Shown here piece after piece: positions 25,762 to 32,610 of a DNA stretch of 34,765 nucleotides (positions are counted from its first letter, which is position 1; each line of letters begins with the position of its first letter). The translations under genes were made by a program, and so were the position numbers. This DNA comes from Ruminococcus sp. GTDB taxonomy: Bacteria; Bacillota; Clostridia; Oscillospirales; Ruminococcaceae. The notes under the pieces are model-generated. The model worked only from the letters and a program-made list of their open reading frames with translations, searched no databases and was not told where the DNA came from. The stretch spans positions 1 to 34,765 of the forward strand of contig JAAYBK010000091.1 of assembly GCA_012718885.1 (NCBI GenBank), read 5' to 3'.

Positions 25762-26605
25762 GCTGTCCGACTCTGTGACGAAGGTTATCCTCCTTGAGCT
25801 CTCTGCCCTCAGCGATCAGTGACCGCATTTTCTGTGCGTCGCCGCTCCTGAGGGCTTCGCTGTATTTACCCAGATTTTCTATGAGCAGATCAAGCTCGTA
25901 TTGCAAATGCTGGCGGTTCTGCATGAACAGATCAGTCCACATATTCTCATTCATGGTAGCGATCCTGGTCATATCCTGGAAGCTGCCGCCGCTGAATCCA
26001 CATTCAAGTCCGAGCTCAGGGCTCTTTACATATGCACTGGAAACGATATGTGCAAGCTGCGAGGTATATGCGATCATCTTATCGTGATTCTCAGGAGAAG
26101 TCTCCACTATCTTTCCAGCACCTATCTCCTGTGCCAGCTTTTTCAGGGCCTCAGTATCCTCCGGCAGGCTGTCCTCAAAGGATGCAACAATGAAGTTTGC
26201 GTTCTGAAACAGTTCGCCTGTACTGTTGTAATAGCCGCCAAACTCCTTGCCGGCCATTGGGTGTATACCCAGATATCTCAGGCCATTCTGCTCAGCGATC
26301 TCCTTCATACGGTAGGAGAACTCGCCCTTGATACCGCAGACATCGGTAATCAGGGTGCCTTTTGTGATACTGCCGGCATTTTCCCGGAGAAATCTCTCCG
26401 CAGCCTCAGGGAAAAGGGCGATTATAATAAGGTCATAGCCTTCAGGATTTCCGTCGTATGCGTTGTCTATAGCAACATCACGCATTGCTGCCATTTCAAT
26501 ATCGTGGTTGCGGTCGCAGCCTGTAACGGTATGGTAGGTATATTTTTTCATGGCCTTGCACATTGATCCGCCGATAAGTCCAAGTCCAACAACGAGTATT
26601 TTCAT
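25754..26605 (-). CDS. tyrA: Prephenate dehydrogenase
   Basis: A 283-residue NAD-dependent enzyme that turns prephenate into 4-hydroxyphenylpyruvate on the way to tyrosine. The nucleotide-binding loop GLGLIGGS is at residues 7-14, and the catalytic histidine block reads ETSPENHDKMIAYTSQLAH. GIHPMAGKEFGGY and FSGGSFQDMTRIA are also typical. There is no ACT domain, so feedback control would not be by a fused regulatory part. The gene is alone: own promoter with a near-perfect -35 and -10, GGAGG before the ATG, and no other aromatic gene nearby. Confidence 0.93.
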   Translation of the reverse strand: MKILVVGLGLIGGSMCKAMKKYTYHTVTGCDRNHDIEMAAMRDVAIDNAYDGNPEGYDLIIIALFPEAAERFLRENAGSITKGTLITDVCGIKGEFSYRMKEIAEQNGLRYLGIHPMAGKEFGGYYNSTGELFQNANFIVASFEDSLPEDTEALKKLAQEIGAGKIVETSPENHDKMIAYTSQLAHIVSSAYVKSPELGLECGFSGGSFQDMTRIATMNENMWTDLFMQNRQHLQYELDLLIENLGKYSEALRSGDAQKMRSLIAEGRELKEDNLRHRVGQPN

Positions 26606-26636
26606 ATGTCATTCCTCCGGTTAAGTTGTTTATTAT

Positions 26637-26665
26637 ATTATAACGCTTTAAATGGCAAAAGTCAA
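26637..26665 (-). promoter_or_regulatory. Promoter of tyrA
   Basis: Minus strand: -35 TTGACT (26660-26665), 17-base spacer, -10 TATAAT (26637-26642), the strongest match to consensus in the window. The leader is only about 25 bases. Confidence 0.87.
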
Positions 26666-26751
26666 GTGCTTTTGTATTTTTAACACCTTCCTACTCTTCC
26701 GCATACAATATTCTGAGAGAACACTCTCATTTCATCGAAAGGATGGTCAGT

Positions 26752-27489
26752 ATGCCTAAGGTCTTTTTAAGCCCCTCTACCCAGGAATGGAATCAATACG
26801 CCACAAGCGGAAATGAGGAGATGTACATGAACCTCCTCGCCGACCGGATCGAGCCATATCTACGCTCATGCGGGATAGAGTATGTCAGAAATGATCCGGA
26901 CAGAAATGTGAACGGCGCAATCCAGGATTCAAACGCCGGCAAATATGACGTACATCTTGCACTTCACTCAAACGCCGCTCCGGAAAATCTTGCAGGCAGG
27001 CTCCGTGGCGTGGATATATATTTCGCACCTAAAAGTGCTCTCAGCGAAAAGCTGGCGAATATCATCGCAAACAATATGAAAATGGTCTATCCGATACCGG
27101 ATAAGGTACGTGCCCTCCCCACCTATACCCTTGGAGAAGTCCTGCGCACAAAGGCAGTTGCGGTATTATGTGAACTGGGATATCACGACAACTATGCAGA
27201 CGAAGCCTGGCTGAAGAACAATCTCGATCAGATCGCAACAGTAATTGTGCGGTCGCTCTGCGATTACTTCGGGATACCATTTGTGCCTGCCGGCCCGGTA
27301 GTCACCGGAATGGTTATGACAGACGGAAGCAATCTCAATATCCGCAGCTATCCCTCCACATCAGCCGCCATTATCGGCTCCATACCAAACGGAGCATCTG
27401 TAACTATAAACGGAAACATCAACGGCTGGTACGTTATCAACTATCAGGGAACTATCGGATATTGCAGCAGCGATTATATCATATATTAA
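26752..27489 (+). CDS. Amidase_3-like cell wall hydrolase with SH3 domain
   Basis: A 245-residue protein with an N-acetylmuramoyl-L-alanine amidase_3-type domain (about 1-175) and a bacterial SH3 domain (about 185-245; VMTDGSNLNIRSYPSTSAAIIGSIPNG). The zinc ligands in LALHSNAA and the glutamate of LCELGYHDN are visible. The usual first ligand motif DPGHGG is replaced by LSPSTQEWNQYA, as in a branch known from phage-like amidases. No signal peptide is present, so export would need a holin or another route, or the protein acts after lysis or on spores. Start chosen at 26752 because GAAAGGA is eight bases upstream; an ATG nine bases earlier lacks a site. Confidence 0.82.
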   Translation: MPKVFLSPSTQEWNQYATSGNEEMYMNLLADRIEPYLRSCGIEYVRNDPDRNVNGAIQDSNAGKYDVHLALHSNAAPENLAGRLRGVDIYFAPKSALSEKLANIIANNMKMVYPIPDKVRALPTYTLGEVLRTKAVAVLCELGYHDNYADEAWLKNNLDQIATVIVRSLCDYFGIPFVPAGPVVTGMVMTDGSNLNIRSYPSTSAAIIGSIPNGASVTINGNINGWYVINYQGTIGYCSSDYIIY

Positions 27490-27546
27490 AAGAGCCTGCG
27501 TTCTCAGCTTGTCCGCCAGAATGACTGATAGATATACACAAAATAA

Positions 27547-27573
27547 GGGTGTGATAATAGAATTATCACACCC
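27547..27573. terminator. Bidirectional terminator between amidase and S11 homologue
   Basis: A perfect 11-bp stem, GGGTGTGATAA with its complement, closes on five bases. T-rich tails lie on both sides (TTTAAC on plus; TTATTTTG on minus), so it can end both converging genes. Confidence 0.85.
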
Positions 27574-27581
27574 TTTAACGG

Positions 27582-29006
27582 TCATTTATCCTTTTTCTGA
27601 GTTGGCTTCTTCTTTTTCTTCTTGTCCATTTTCGGAACAGCATATATGGGCTTCAGCGGCTTTGCCTTGCTCTTGAAGAGCACCCATGAGTATATGCAGA
27701 TCAGGATGTAGATAACGCAAAGTATCGTTGCTATCATCCATGCGTTCTTGAACCACTTTGACTTATGGAAGCGCTTTGCAGCCTCGATATTGTACTTTGA
27801 CTTGGAGCGGTTAACGTCCGATACAGCCACCAGCTCTACCTTGCCCAGCTCTTCGCCGGAATACTCCAGTGTTACCTCGCCCAGAAGGTCGCCCTTCTTT
27901 ACCGGAGCACGGAGAGAACTGTCATACCAGGTTATCTTATCCTTCTTTATAAGAGAAGTGTCTATCTCGTCATACCAGAGAAGTGAGAACTCCTCCTTAG
28001 GACGGGCAAGCACATAATCATTTCCCTCGGCAAGTGATACAGGAAGCTCTCCCACCTCGGCAGTATCCGCAAGTATAACCTGATAGGAGAAGTGATTAAA
28101 GCCCCAGTCGAAAAGTGCAGCAGCATCCTCGATATGATAAAAGGTCATGTTGCCTTCAGAGTCATTGAATGGAGCCTTGAGAAGAACTGCAAGGTAATTG
28201 TTTCCGTCCTTGCTGGCAAGAGCAACGATATTTCTTCCGGCTGCCACGAGATTTGCAGTCTTTATTCCCTTAGCACCCATATAATACAGGGTACTGTCAG
28301 GATCCATCATAACATTGCTGTGCTTCCATACCCACTCGTCAATGTGCTTATGGCGCTCGGGATTCGGAACTACAGGAGTATAATTATAAGTAGTAGCTAT
28401 TGTCTCGAAAAGCGGAACGCTAAGCGCATACCTTGTGAGAGCTGCCATATCACGGGCTGTGGTATACTGATTCTCGTCATACATTCCGGTAGGATTAGTG
28501 AAGTGAGTTGAATTCATCCCCAGCTCGGCTGCCTTGTTGTTCATCTTATCAACGAAAGCGGAAACACTGTCGCCGCCTACATGATAGGCCAGAGTCTGTG
28601 AAGCCTCCACTGAGGATGTGAGCATCATACAGTAGAGCAGATCATTGATAGTGAGAACATCTCCGTCGCAGAGATCACAATCAGGAAGATCATCGCTGTA
28701 TTCATTTTCACTTATTTCATTGTACACCGGAGTATAAACCTCGGGATCGAGAGTGAGCTCCTTGTTGAGATCAGGACATTCCTCCAGTACAATGACAGCA
28801 GTCATTATATTTACCAGCGGACCCGGCATCTGCTTTGTATCGGGATTCTTTTCGTGGAGGACGATATCTGCATCAAGATTCACCAGGATCGCAGATTCAC
28901 TTTTGAGCTGAGTGCTCAGCGGGAAATTAACGGCCTTTGCTTCTGGTATATATACAAACGGCAGCAGGAGTATTATAGCTGCTATCATTGAGAAAAATCT
29001 TTTCAT
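27582..29006 (-). CDS. S11 D-Ala-D-Ala carboxypeptidase homologue without active-site residues
   Basis: A 474-residue exported protein of the DacF/PBP5 type. It has a signal peptide (about 1-25), the S11 domain (about 33-265), a PBP5-C-like beta domain, a membrane helix near 433-450 and a Lys-rich cytoplasmic tail. The fold markers are well kept, for example HFTNPTGMYDENQYTTARDMA and AAGRNIVALA. All three catalytic motifs are altered. SxxK reads P63-L-V-N66 (in PGPLVNIMTA), SxN reads S131-S-V133, and KTG reads K249-T-A251. Serine nucleophile and lysine base are thus both gone. The protein is full length with no frame break, which suggests a kept non-enzymatic role, perhaps binding peptidoglycan or a partner. 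Confidence 0.9.
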   Translation of the reverse strand: MKRFFSMIAAIILLLPFVYIPEAKAVNFPLSTQLKSESAILVNLDADIVLHEKNPDTKQMPGPLVNIMTAVIVLEECPDLNKELTLDPEVYTPVYNEISENEYSDDLPDCDLCDGDVLTINDLLYCMMLTSSVEASQTLAYHVGGDSVSAFVDKMNNKAAELGMNSTHFTNPTGMYDENQYTTARDMAALTRYALSVPLFETIATTYNYTPVVPNPERHKHIDEWVWKHSNVMMDPDSTLYYMGAKGIKTANLVAAGRNIVALASKDGNNYLAVLLKAPFNDSEGNMTFYHIEDAAALFDWGFNHFSYQVILADTAEVGELPVSLAEGNDYVLARPKEEFSLLWYDEIDTSLIKKDKITWYDSSLRAPVKKGDLLGEVTLEYSGEELGKVELVAVSDVNRSKSKYNIEAAKRFHKSKWFKNAWMIATILCVIYILICIYSWVLFKSKAKPLKPIYAVPKMDKKKKKKPTQKKDK

Positions 29007-29055
29007 AAGCGCTCCTTTATCAATTGCGGTATCTCCGCATAATCATACATTAAAT

Positions 29056-29084
29056 ATTATATCACATTCTTTTGCTTTTTTAAA
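29056..29084 (-). promoter_or_regulatory. Promoter of the S11 homologue gene
   Basis: Minus strand: -10 TATAAT (29056-29061), 17-base spacer, weak -35 TTTAAA (29079-29084). AAAGGAG precedes the ATG at 29006. Confidence 0.6.
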
Positions 29085-29132
29085 GCCCTTTTTCAAATTT
29101 TTTCAAGAAATTTTCTCCATTATCATATATTG

Positions 29133-29161
29133 TTGCATTTAGGCCAGCAGTGTGGTATAAT
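29133..29161 (+). promoter_or_regulatory. Upstream promoter with overlapping 13-bp inverted repeat
   Basis: -35 TTGCAT (29133-29138), 17-base spacer, extended -10 TGGTATAAT (TATAAT 29156-29161). The -10 lies inside a perfect inverted repeat, 29154-29166 with 29172-29184, five-base loop, which also spans the transcription start. Confidence 0.7.
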
Positions 29162-29193
29162 GAATGAAGAGCATTCATTATACCTTATCCGAA

Positions 29194-29242
29194 TGCCCTT
29201 GCAGATACGCAGATCTCAGATCTGCTCCCTGCATATCGGGCA
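29194..29242 (+). other. Structured segment between tandem promoters
   Basis: Three stacked pairings form one long hairpin: TGCCC/GGGCA (29194-29198 with 29238-29242), GCAG/CTGC (29201-29204 with 29229-29232) and GCAGATC/GATCTGC (29209-29215 with 29219-29225). It would lie in the leader of a transcript from the promoter at 29133-29161. No known riboswitch class was recognised. Confidence 0.4.
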
Positions 29243-29270
29243 ATTATATCACAACGCTTCGCTTTTGTGG

Positions 29271-29276
29271 TATAAT
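29271..29276 (+). promoter_or_regulatory. Second extended -10 box before the metallophosphoesterase
   Basis: TGTGGTATAAT recurs here exactly as in the upstream promoter (TATAAT 29271-29276), with no good -35. It is 42 bases before the TTG start of the broken metallophosphoesterase gene. Confidence 0.45.
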
Positions 29277-29317
29277 ATATTCATAATATATACATTATTG
29301 TTACGGAGGAACTATAA

Positions 29318-29980
29318 TTGATCTACGTTACAGGAGACACACACGGAGATATAAGCAGATTCAAAGAACCCGGAATGAAAAAGCTCCGCAGCGGCGATAC
29401 CCTCATCATCTGCGGCGATTTCGGGTTCTTCTGGGACGGCTCACGTAAAGAGCAGTCCATTATAAAAAAACTTGCCTCGTAGGACTACACTATCGCCTTT
29501 GTTGACGGCTGTCACGAGAATTTCGATATCCTCGAAAAATACCCCGTTACCGAGTGGAACGGAGGAAAAGCCCGTATCATCGCCGGCAATATCGTTCACC
29601 TCATGCGTGGACAGGTCTATACAATCGAGGGCAAGAAGATATTCACCTTCGGCGGCGGCCACAGTCAGGATTTTGAGTTCCGCCATGACAGCGAATGGTG
29701 GGAGCGTGAGCAGCCTTCCCATGACGAGATACGTGAAGGTCTTGCCAACCTGGAAGCAAACAACAATACTGTTGACTATATCATCACCCACGAACCCCCT
29801 GCCTCATTGAAGGACTGCCTGAACGTTGACGTTCTTCAACGCCTTGAGGTACACGCTTTCTTCGAGGATATAATCAAGACCTGTACATATAAGAAATGGT
29901 TCTTTGGAAAATGCCATATCGATAAGCACATCCCCATAAAATTCTTTGCGGTATTCGGAAATGTTACGCCGCTTAAATAA
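29318..29980 (+). pseudogene. Metallophosphoesterase interrupted by an amber codon
   Basis: A reading frame of 221 codons beginning at TTG 29318 (GGAGGA seven bases upstream) encodes a calcineurin-like phosphoesterase: MIYVTGDTHGDISRF, then IICGDFGFFWDG near 31, VDGCHENFD near 64, GGGHSQDFE near 105 and ITHEPPAS near 148. It is full length and otherwise uninterrupted, but codon 55 is TAG at 29480-29482, between LAS and DYTIAF, where a lysine-like residue would be expected. A single base change restores the protein. It is either a fresh pseudogene, a sequence error, or a case of read-through. An alpha/beta hydrolase gene follows after 48 bases. Confidence 0.85.
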
Positions 29981-30028
29981 AATACAGCAATAAGTTACGG
30001 AAGCAGATACATCAACAGAGGTGATACT

Positions 30029-30904
30029 ATGACTCAGTACGGAACTAAGGTAAATATCGGACAAACAGAAATAAACATCCTTACAGAAGGAAACGGCAAT
30101 GCAACAATAGTTTTCATGGCAGGCTCTGGAATCGGCTGCCCTGCCCTTGAATACAAGCCCCTGTACCGCAGGATATCAGACAGATACAGGATCGCTGTTA
30201 TTGAAAAGGCAGGCTACGGTCTGAGCGGTCCTGCCCGCACACCACGAACAGTGGAAAATCTGGTAGAGGAAAGTAGAACAGCACTGAAGACTCTCGGCAT
30301 AGAACCGCCATACATTCTCGCTCCCCATTCCTATTCAGGTTTTGAGGCAATATGGTGGGCAAACACCTATCCTCAGGAGGTAAAAGCCATCCTCAGCATC
30401 GATATGGGACTGCCAAACATGATGAGCGCCCAGGCAAAGGAGATACCAGACCAAAAGAAAAAAGCAATGGTCGATCAGACAAGAAAGCTCATGAAGAGGA
30501 TTGCAAAACGTGGACTCCTTGCAAAGCTTCTTAGGAATAAAACTGTGAACGCCTCCGGTCTCCTTACAGGCAGCGAGCTGACTGATGAGGAAAAGCTGAC
30601 CTATGAGGAGGTCTATTACAAAAACGCTGCAAGTGAAGCAGTTTTTGAAGAATCCGTCCTTGCTGCGGAAAACGCCGAAAAGGCCGGAAACACCGGCTAC
30701 CCTTCCTGCCCTGTCTGCTTTATCGTTAGCAATATGAAAGTACCTGTGAAGGCTCTGACCTGGCAGCAAGCAGCAAAAGATTATGCCGGAAATTGTAAGG
30801 ATCAGGAGATACACCTCCTCAACGAAGACCATATGATGTACACTAAAATACCTGATAAAATGATAAGCATTTTCACAGATTTTCTTAGCAGACACAATAT
30901 ATAG
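30029..30904 (+). CDS. Alpha/beta hydrolase
   Basis: A 291-residue cytoplasmic hydrolase of the alpha/beta fold. The oxyanion region is GSGIGCPALEYKPLY, and the nucleophile elbow is APHSYSGFEA, giving a serine near residue 101. The acid (in the loop with SIDMGLP or later) and the histidine in LLNEDHMMYTKIP complete a plausible triad. There is no signal peptide. Substrate unknown; the lid region (about 145-205) is charged. AGAGGTGA precedes the ATG. It may share transcription with the broken metallophosphoesterase; the large palindrome begins five bases past its stop and could end transcription. Confidence 0.85.
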   Translation: MTQYGTKVNIGQTEINILTEGNGNATIVFMAGSGIGCPALEYKPLYRRISDRYRIAVIEKAGYGLSGPARTPRTVENLVEESRTALKTLGIEPPYILAPHSYSGFEAIWWANTYPQEVKAILSIDMGLPNMMSAQAKEIPDQKKKAMVDQTRKLMKRIAKRGLLAKLLRNKTVNASGLLTGSELTDEEKLTYEEVYYKNAASEAVFEESVLAAENAEKAGNTGYPSCPVCFIVSNMKVPVKALTWQQAAKDYAGNCKDQEIHLLNEDHMMYTKIPDKMISIFTDFLSRHNI

Positions 30905-30908
30905 TAAT

Positions 30909-31273
30909 AAAAGGCAGCTCCGTAAGCGTGATGCCTATATAGCTGTATATGTTGATTACTCGGAGAAAACCTTTCTGAGGAAAGGTTCTTCCCCAAACCC
31001 CTTTCCAAAGACTTTTAATCTTAATTTTCCCCAGATAGGGCGCACGCAAGTAAAAAAGCCCATGTAATAATACATGGGTGCGCCCTATCTGGGGAAAATT
31101 TAAAACTGAAAGTTTTAGGAAGGGAGTTTGAGGGTGACTCCCCGCAGTGCGGGGAGATGTCACGCAGTGACAGAGGAGACCGCCTCCGTCAGAGGAACCC
31201 TTTTTCAAAAGGGTTTCCCTCAATATCTAACGTATACAGCTATATAAACATCACGCTTACTGAGCTGCTTTTT
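30909..31273. repeat. 365-bp imperfect palindrome with 45-bp terminal inverted repeats (MITE-like)
   Basis: The ends 30909-30953 and 31229-31273 are inverted copies, 40 of 45 positions alike (AAAAGGCAGCTCCGTAAGCG against AAAAAGCAGCTCAGTAAGCG). Inside, 31023-31045 pairs perfectly with 31078-31100 (23 bp) around a small CCCATGTA/TACATGGG hairpin. The flanks of this core also pair imperfectly. Further stems lie at 31138-31156 (CTCCCCGC/GCGGGGAG), 31058-31080 (the core hairpin), 31158... (TGTCAC/GTGACA at 31158-31172) and 31196-31215. No coding frame of known type is inside. It fills the gap between the hydrolase and TspO genes. Confidence 0.75.
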
Positions 31274-31332
31274 CCGCATAATCAGACATATTTCGTCATA
31301 GACTATATCATCAACAGAATCGAGGTATAGCT

Positions 31333-31803
31333 ATGAAAAAAATCAAATGGACAGATCTTATAATATTCATCGTCACCGCAGAGCTTGTGGGAACGCTGTC
31401 AGCGCTACTCTCCGGACAGTACAGGGACATTTTCAGCGAGCTGAACAAGCCTCCGCTGTCGCCTCCGGCAATATTATTTCCTATAGTATGGGCAATTCTC
31501 TACGCACTCATGGGAATAGGAGCATATCTTGTATACGTCTCTGAGGACAGCGGCGTCAGGACATTCTCGCTGCGTGTTTATATATTGCAGCTTGCAGTCA
31601 ATTTCTCCTGGAGCATAATCTTCTTCCGTTTTGAGCTTCTCGGACTTGCGGCAGTTGTTGCTGTTATCCTTGCGGTTCTGGTAGCAGTCATGGTTCGGGC
31701 ATTTTACCTTACACGGCCGCTGGCAGCATATATCAACCTGCCATATCTTGCATGGAGCATTTTCGCTTCATACCTTGCAATTGGCAATGCAGTCCTGAAT
31801 TGA
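31333..31803 (+). CDS. tspO: TspO/MBR family membrane protein
   Basis: A 156-residue protein with five membrane helices (about 8-28, 45-68, 77-95, 98-120 and 130-152) of the tryptophan-rich sensory/peripheral benzodiazepine receptor family. The key stretch FSELNKPPLSPPAILFPIVWAILYALMG matches the family's first loop and second helix; VNFSWSIIFFRFE is the helix-4 block and LPYLAWSIFASYL the last. TspO proteins bind tetrapyrroles and sense or break down porphyrins; the role here is open. A GAGGTA site precedes the ATG. The gene stands alone between a palindrome and the small peptide unit. Confidence 0.92.
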   Translation: MKKIKWTDLIIFIVTAELVGTLSALLSGQYRDIFSELNKPPLSPPAILFPIVWAILYALMGIGAYLVYVSEDSGVRTFSLRVYILQLAVNFSWSIIFFRFELLGLAAVVAVILAVLVAVMVRAFYLTRPLAAYINLPYLAWSIFASYLAIGNAVLN

Positions 31804-31832
31804 TTGGCAATTTTTTTACCATATATTTTGCA

Positions 31833-31861
31833 TTGATTTAACGAATATCCTCTGCTATAAT
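31833..31861 (+). promoter_or_regulatory. Promoter of the small peptide unit
   Basis: -35 TTGATT (31833-31838), 17-base spacer, extended -10 TGCTATAAT (TATAAT 31856-31861). A perfect 8-bp inverted repeat, ATTATCCC-AAGA-GGGATAAT (31865-31884), covers the transcription start and may be an operator or a 5' mRNA hairpin. Confidence 0.85.
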
Positions 31862-31904
31862 AGAATTATCCCAAGAGGGATAATCCACACAGGAGGTAAA
31901 GACT

Positions 31905-31961
31905 ATGTGCTGCAATAACATATGGAAGCTTCTCTGCAAGCTCTTCGGCTTAGGCTGCTGA
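31905..31961 (+). CDS. 18-residue cysteine-rich hydrophobic peptide
   Basis: A very short gene with the translation MCCNNIWKLLCKLFGLGC. It has a perfect AGGAGG eight bases before the ATG, a near-consensus promoter (31833-31861) and a strong terminator starting six bases past the stop. Those three signals together make chance unlikely. The peptide has four cysteines (2, 3, 11, 18), two lysines, and a hydrophobic stretch IWKLLCKLFGLGC that would form an amphipathic helix or lie on the membrane. I do not recognise it. Options are a small membrane-active or toxin peptide, a signalling pre-peptide, a metal- or thiol-linked peptide, or the coding part of a regulatory RNA. No modification or export gene is adjacent. 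Confidence 0.75.
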   Translation: MCCNNIWKLLCKLFGLGC

Positions 31962-31967
31962 TATGAG

Positions 31968-31999
31968 AAACTCCCCCGGTGCTTACGGGGGAGTTTTTT
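31968..31999 (+). terminator. Terminator of the small peptide unit
   Basis: An 11-bp stem (AAACTCCCCCG with its complement at 31986-31996) closes on seven bases and runs into six T. In the minus direction a run of A becomes T as well, so it may also stop the operon that ends at 32004. Confidence 0.93.
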
Positions 32000-32003
32000 C
32001 TAT

Positions 32004-32561
32004 TCAATTCTCATTATACGGAATATCCTTAGCCTCTCTTATATCCTCAGGCTCAGGATGAACATCATTATCCTGTGATAAAGGACGCTTACTGCGTATC
32101 ACCCTTAACTCCAGGGGATGAAATTCAGGATAGCCGTGCTGAGCACTTACATATCGTTTCTTTTTCTCATGGAGATATGCAATATAACCATTAAAGGCAA
32201 ATAACGCCCATACAGGAATGATCGCAAAGGCTGCTTTTTCATTTATAAGCAACAGCAGCATAAGCGACGCAATAGCCGGACATATAAGACTTTTACGCCA
32301 TATCACAAGTATTACAGCTAAGATCAGGTATATGCCCGCTATTATAAAAATCTTGTTTACAAACATTTCTGTGATCTCGATAATCAGATATACGAAATTA
32401 CAAAAAAGGAAAAAAACGCGATATAACTGCATTTTCTTATTATATTCAAGACAAACAGTTCTGACAGTCTCATATTCATTTACAGCCTGCTTGAATTCCC
32501 AGGCCTTTTCCTCATCACATTCGATCACAAACTGATGATAAGCTTCTTCCGGAAGAGTCAT
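32004..32561 (-). CDS. Hypothetical membrane protein
   Basis: A 185-residue protein I do not recognise. The N-terminus (1-45) is charged and helical (MTLPEEAYHQFVIECDEEKA), then come about four membrane segments (roughly 47-63, 69-86, 91-106 and 111-130), and the C-terminal 50 residues are polar and charged (YLHEKKKRY ... DNDVHPEPEDIREAKD), probably cytoplasmic. AAGGTGA precedes the ATG. It follows rnfB by 49 bases on the same strand with no clear terminator between, so it may be carried on the rnf transcript, but no functional link to Rnf is shown. Confidence 0.75.
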   Translation of the reverse strand: MTLPEEAYHQFVIECDEEKAWEFKQAVNEYETVRTVCLEYNKKMQLYRVFFLFCNFVYLIIEITEMFVNKIFIIAGIYLILAVILVIWRKSLICPAIASLMLLLLINEKAAFAIIPVWALFAFNGYIAYLHEKKKRYVSAQHGYPEFHPLELRVIRSKRPLSQDNDVHPEPEDIREAKDIPYNEN

Positions 32562-32610
32562 ACTTATTCACCTTCTTAATTCGCATCAAGCATGAGAGGT
32601 CCTGCTGCTA

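Noticed and set aside
29130-29321. 63-codon plus-strand frame
   Set aside because: No ribosome binding site, and it runs through the promoter repeats and the layered hairpin.
29480-29482. Amber codon read as a special amino acid (pyrrolysine)
   Set aside because: No Pyl machinery is in the window and the position is not a known pyrrolysine site; a nonsense change is the plain reading.
30335-31223. Minus-strand frames of 186, 68 and 112 codons
   Set aside because: The first is antisense to the hydrolase; the others are translations of the palindrome with no recognisable protein.
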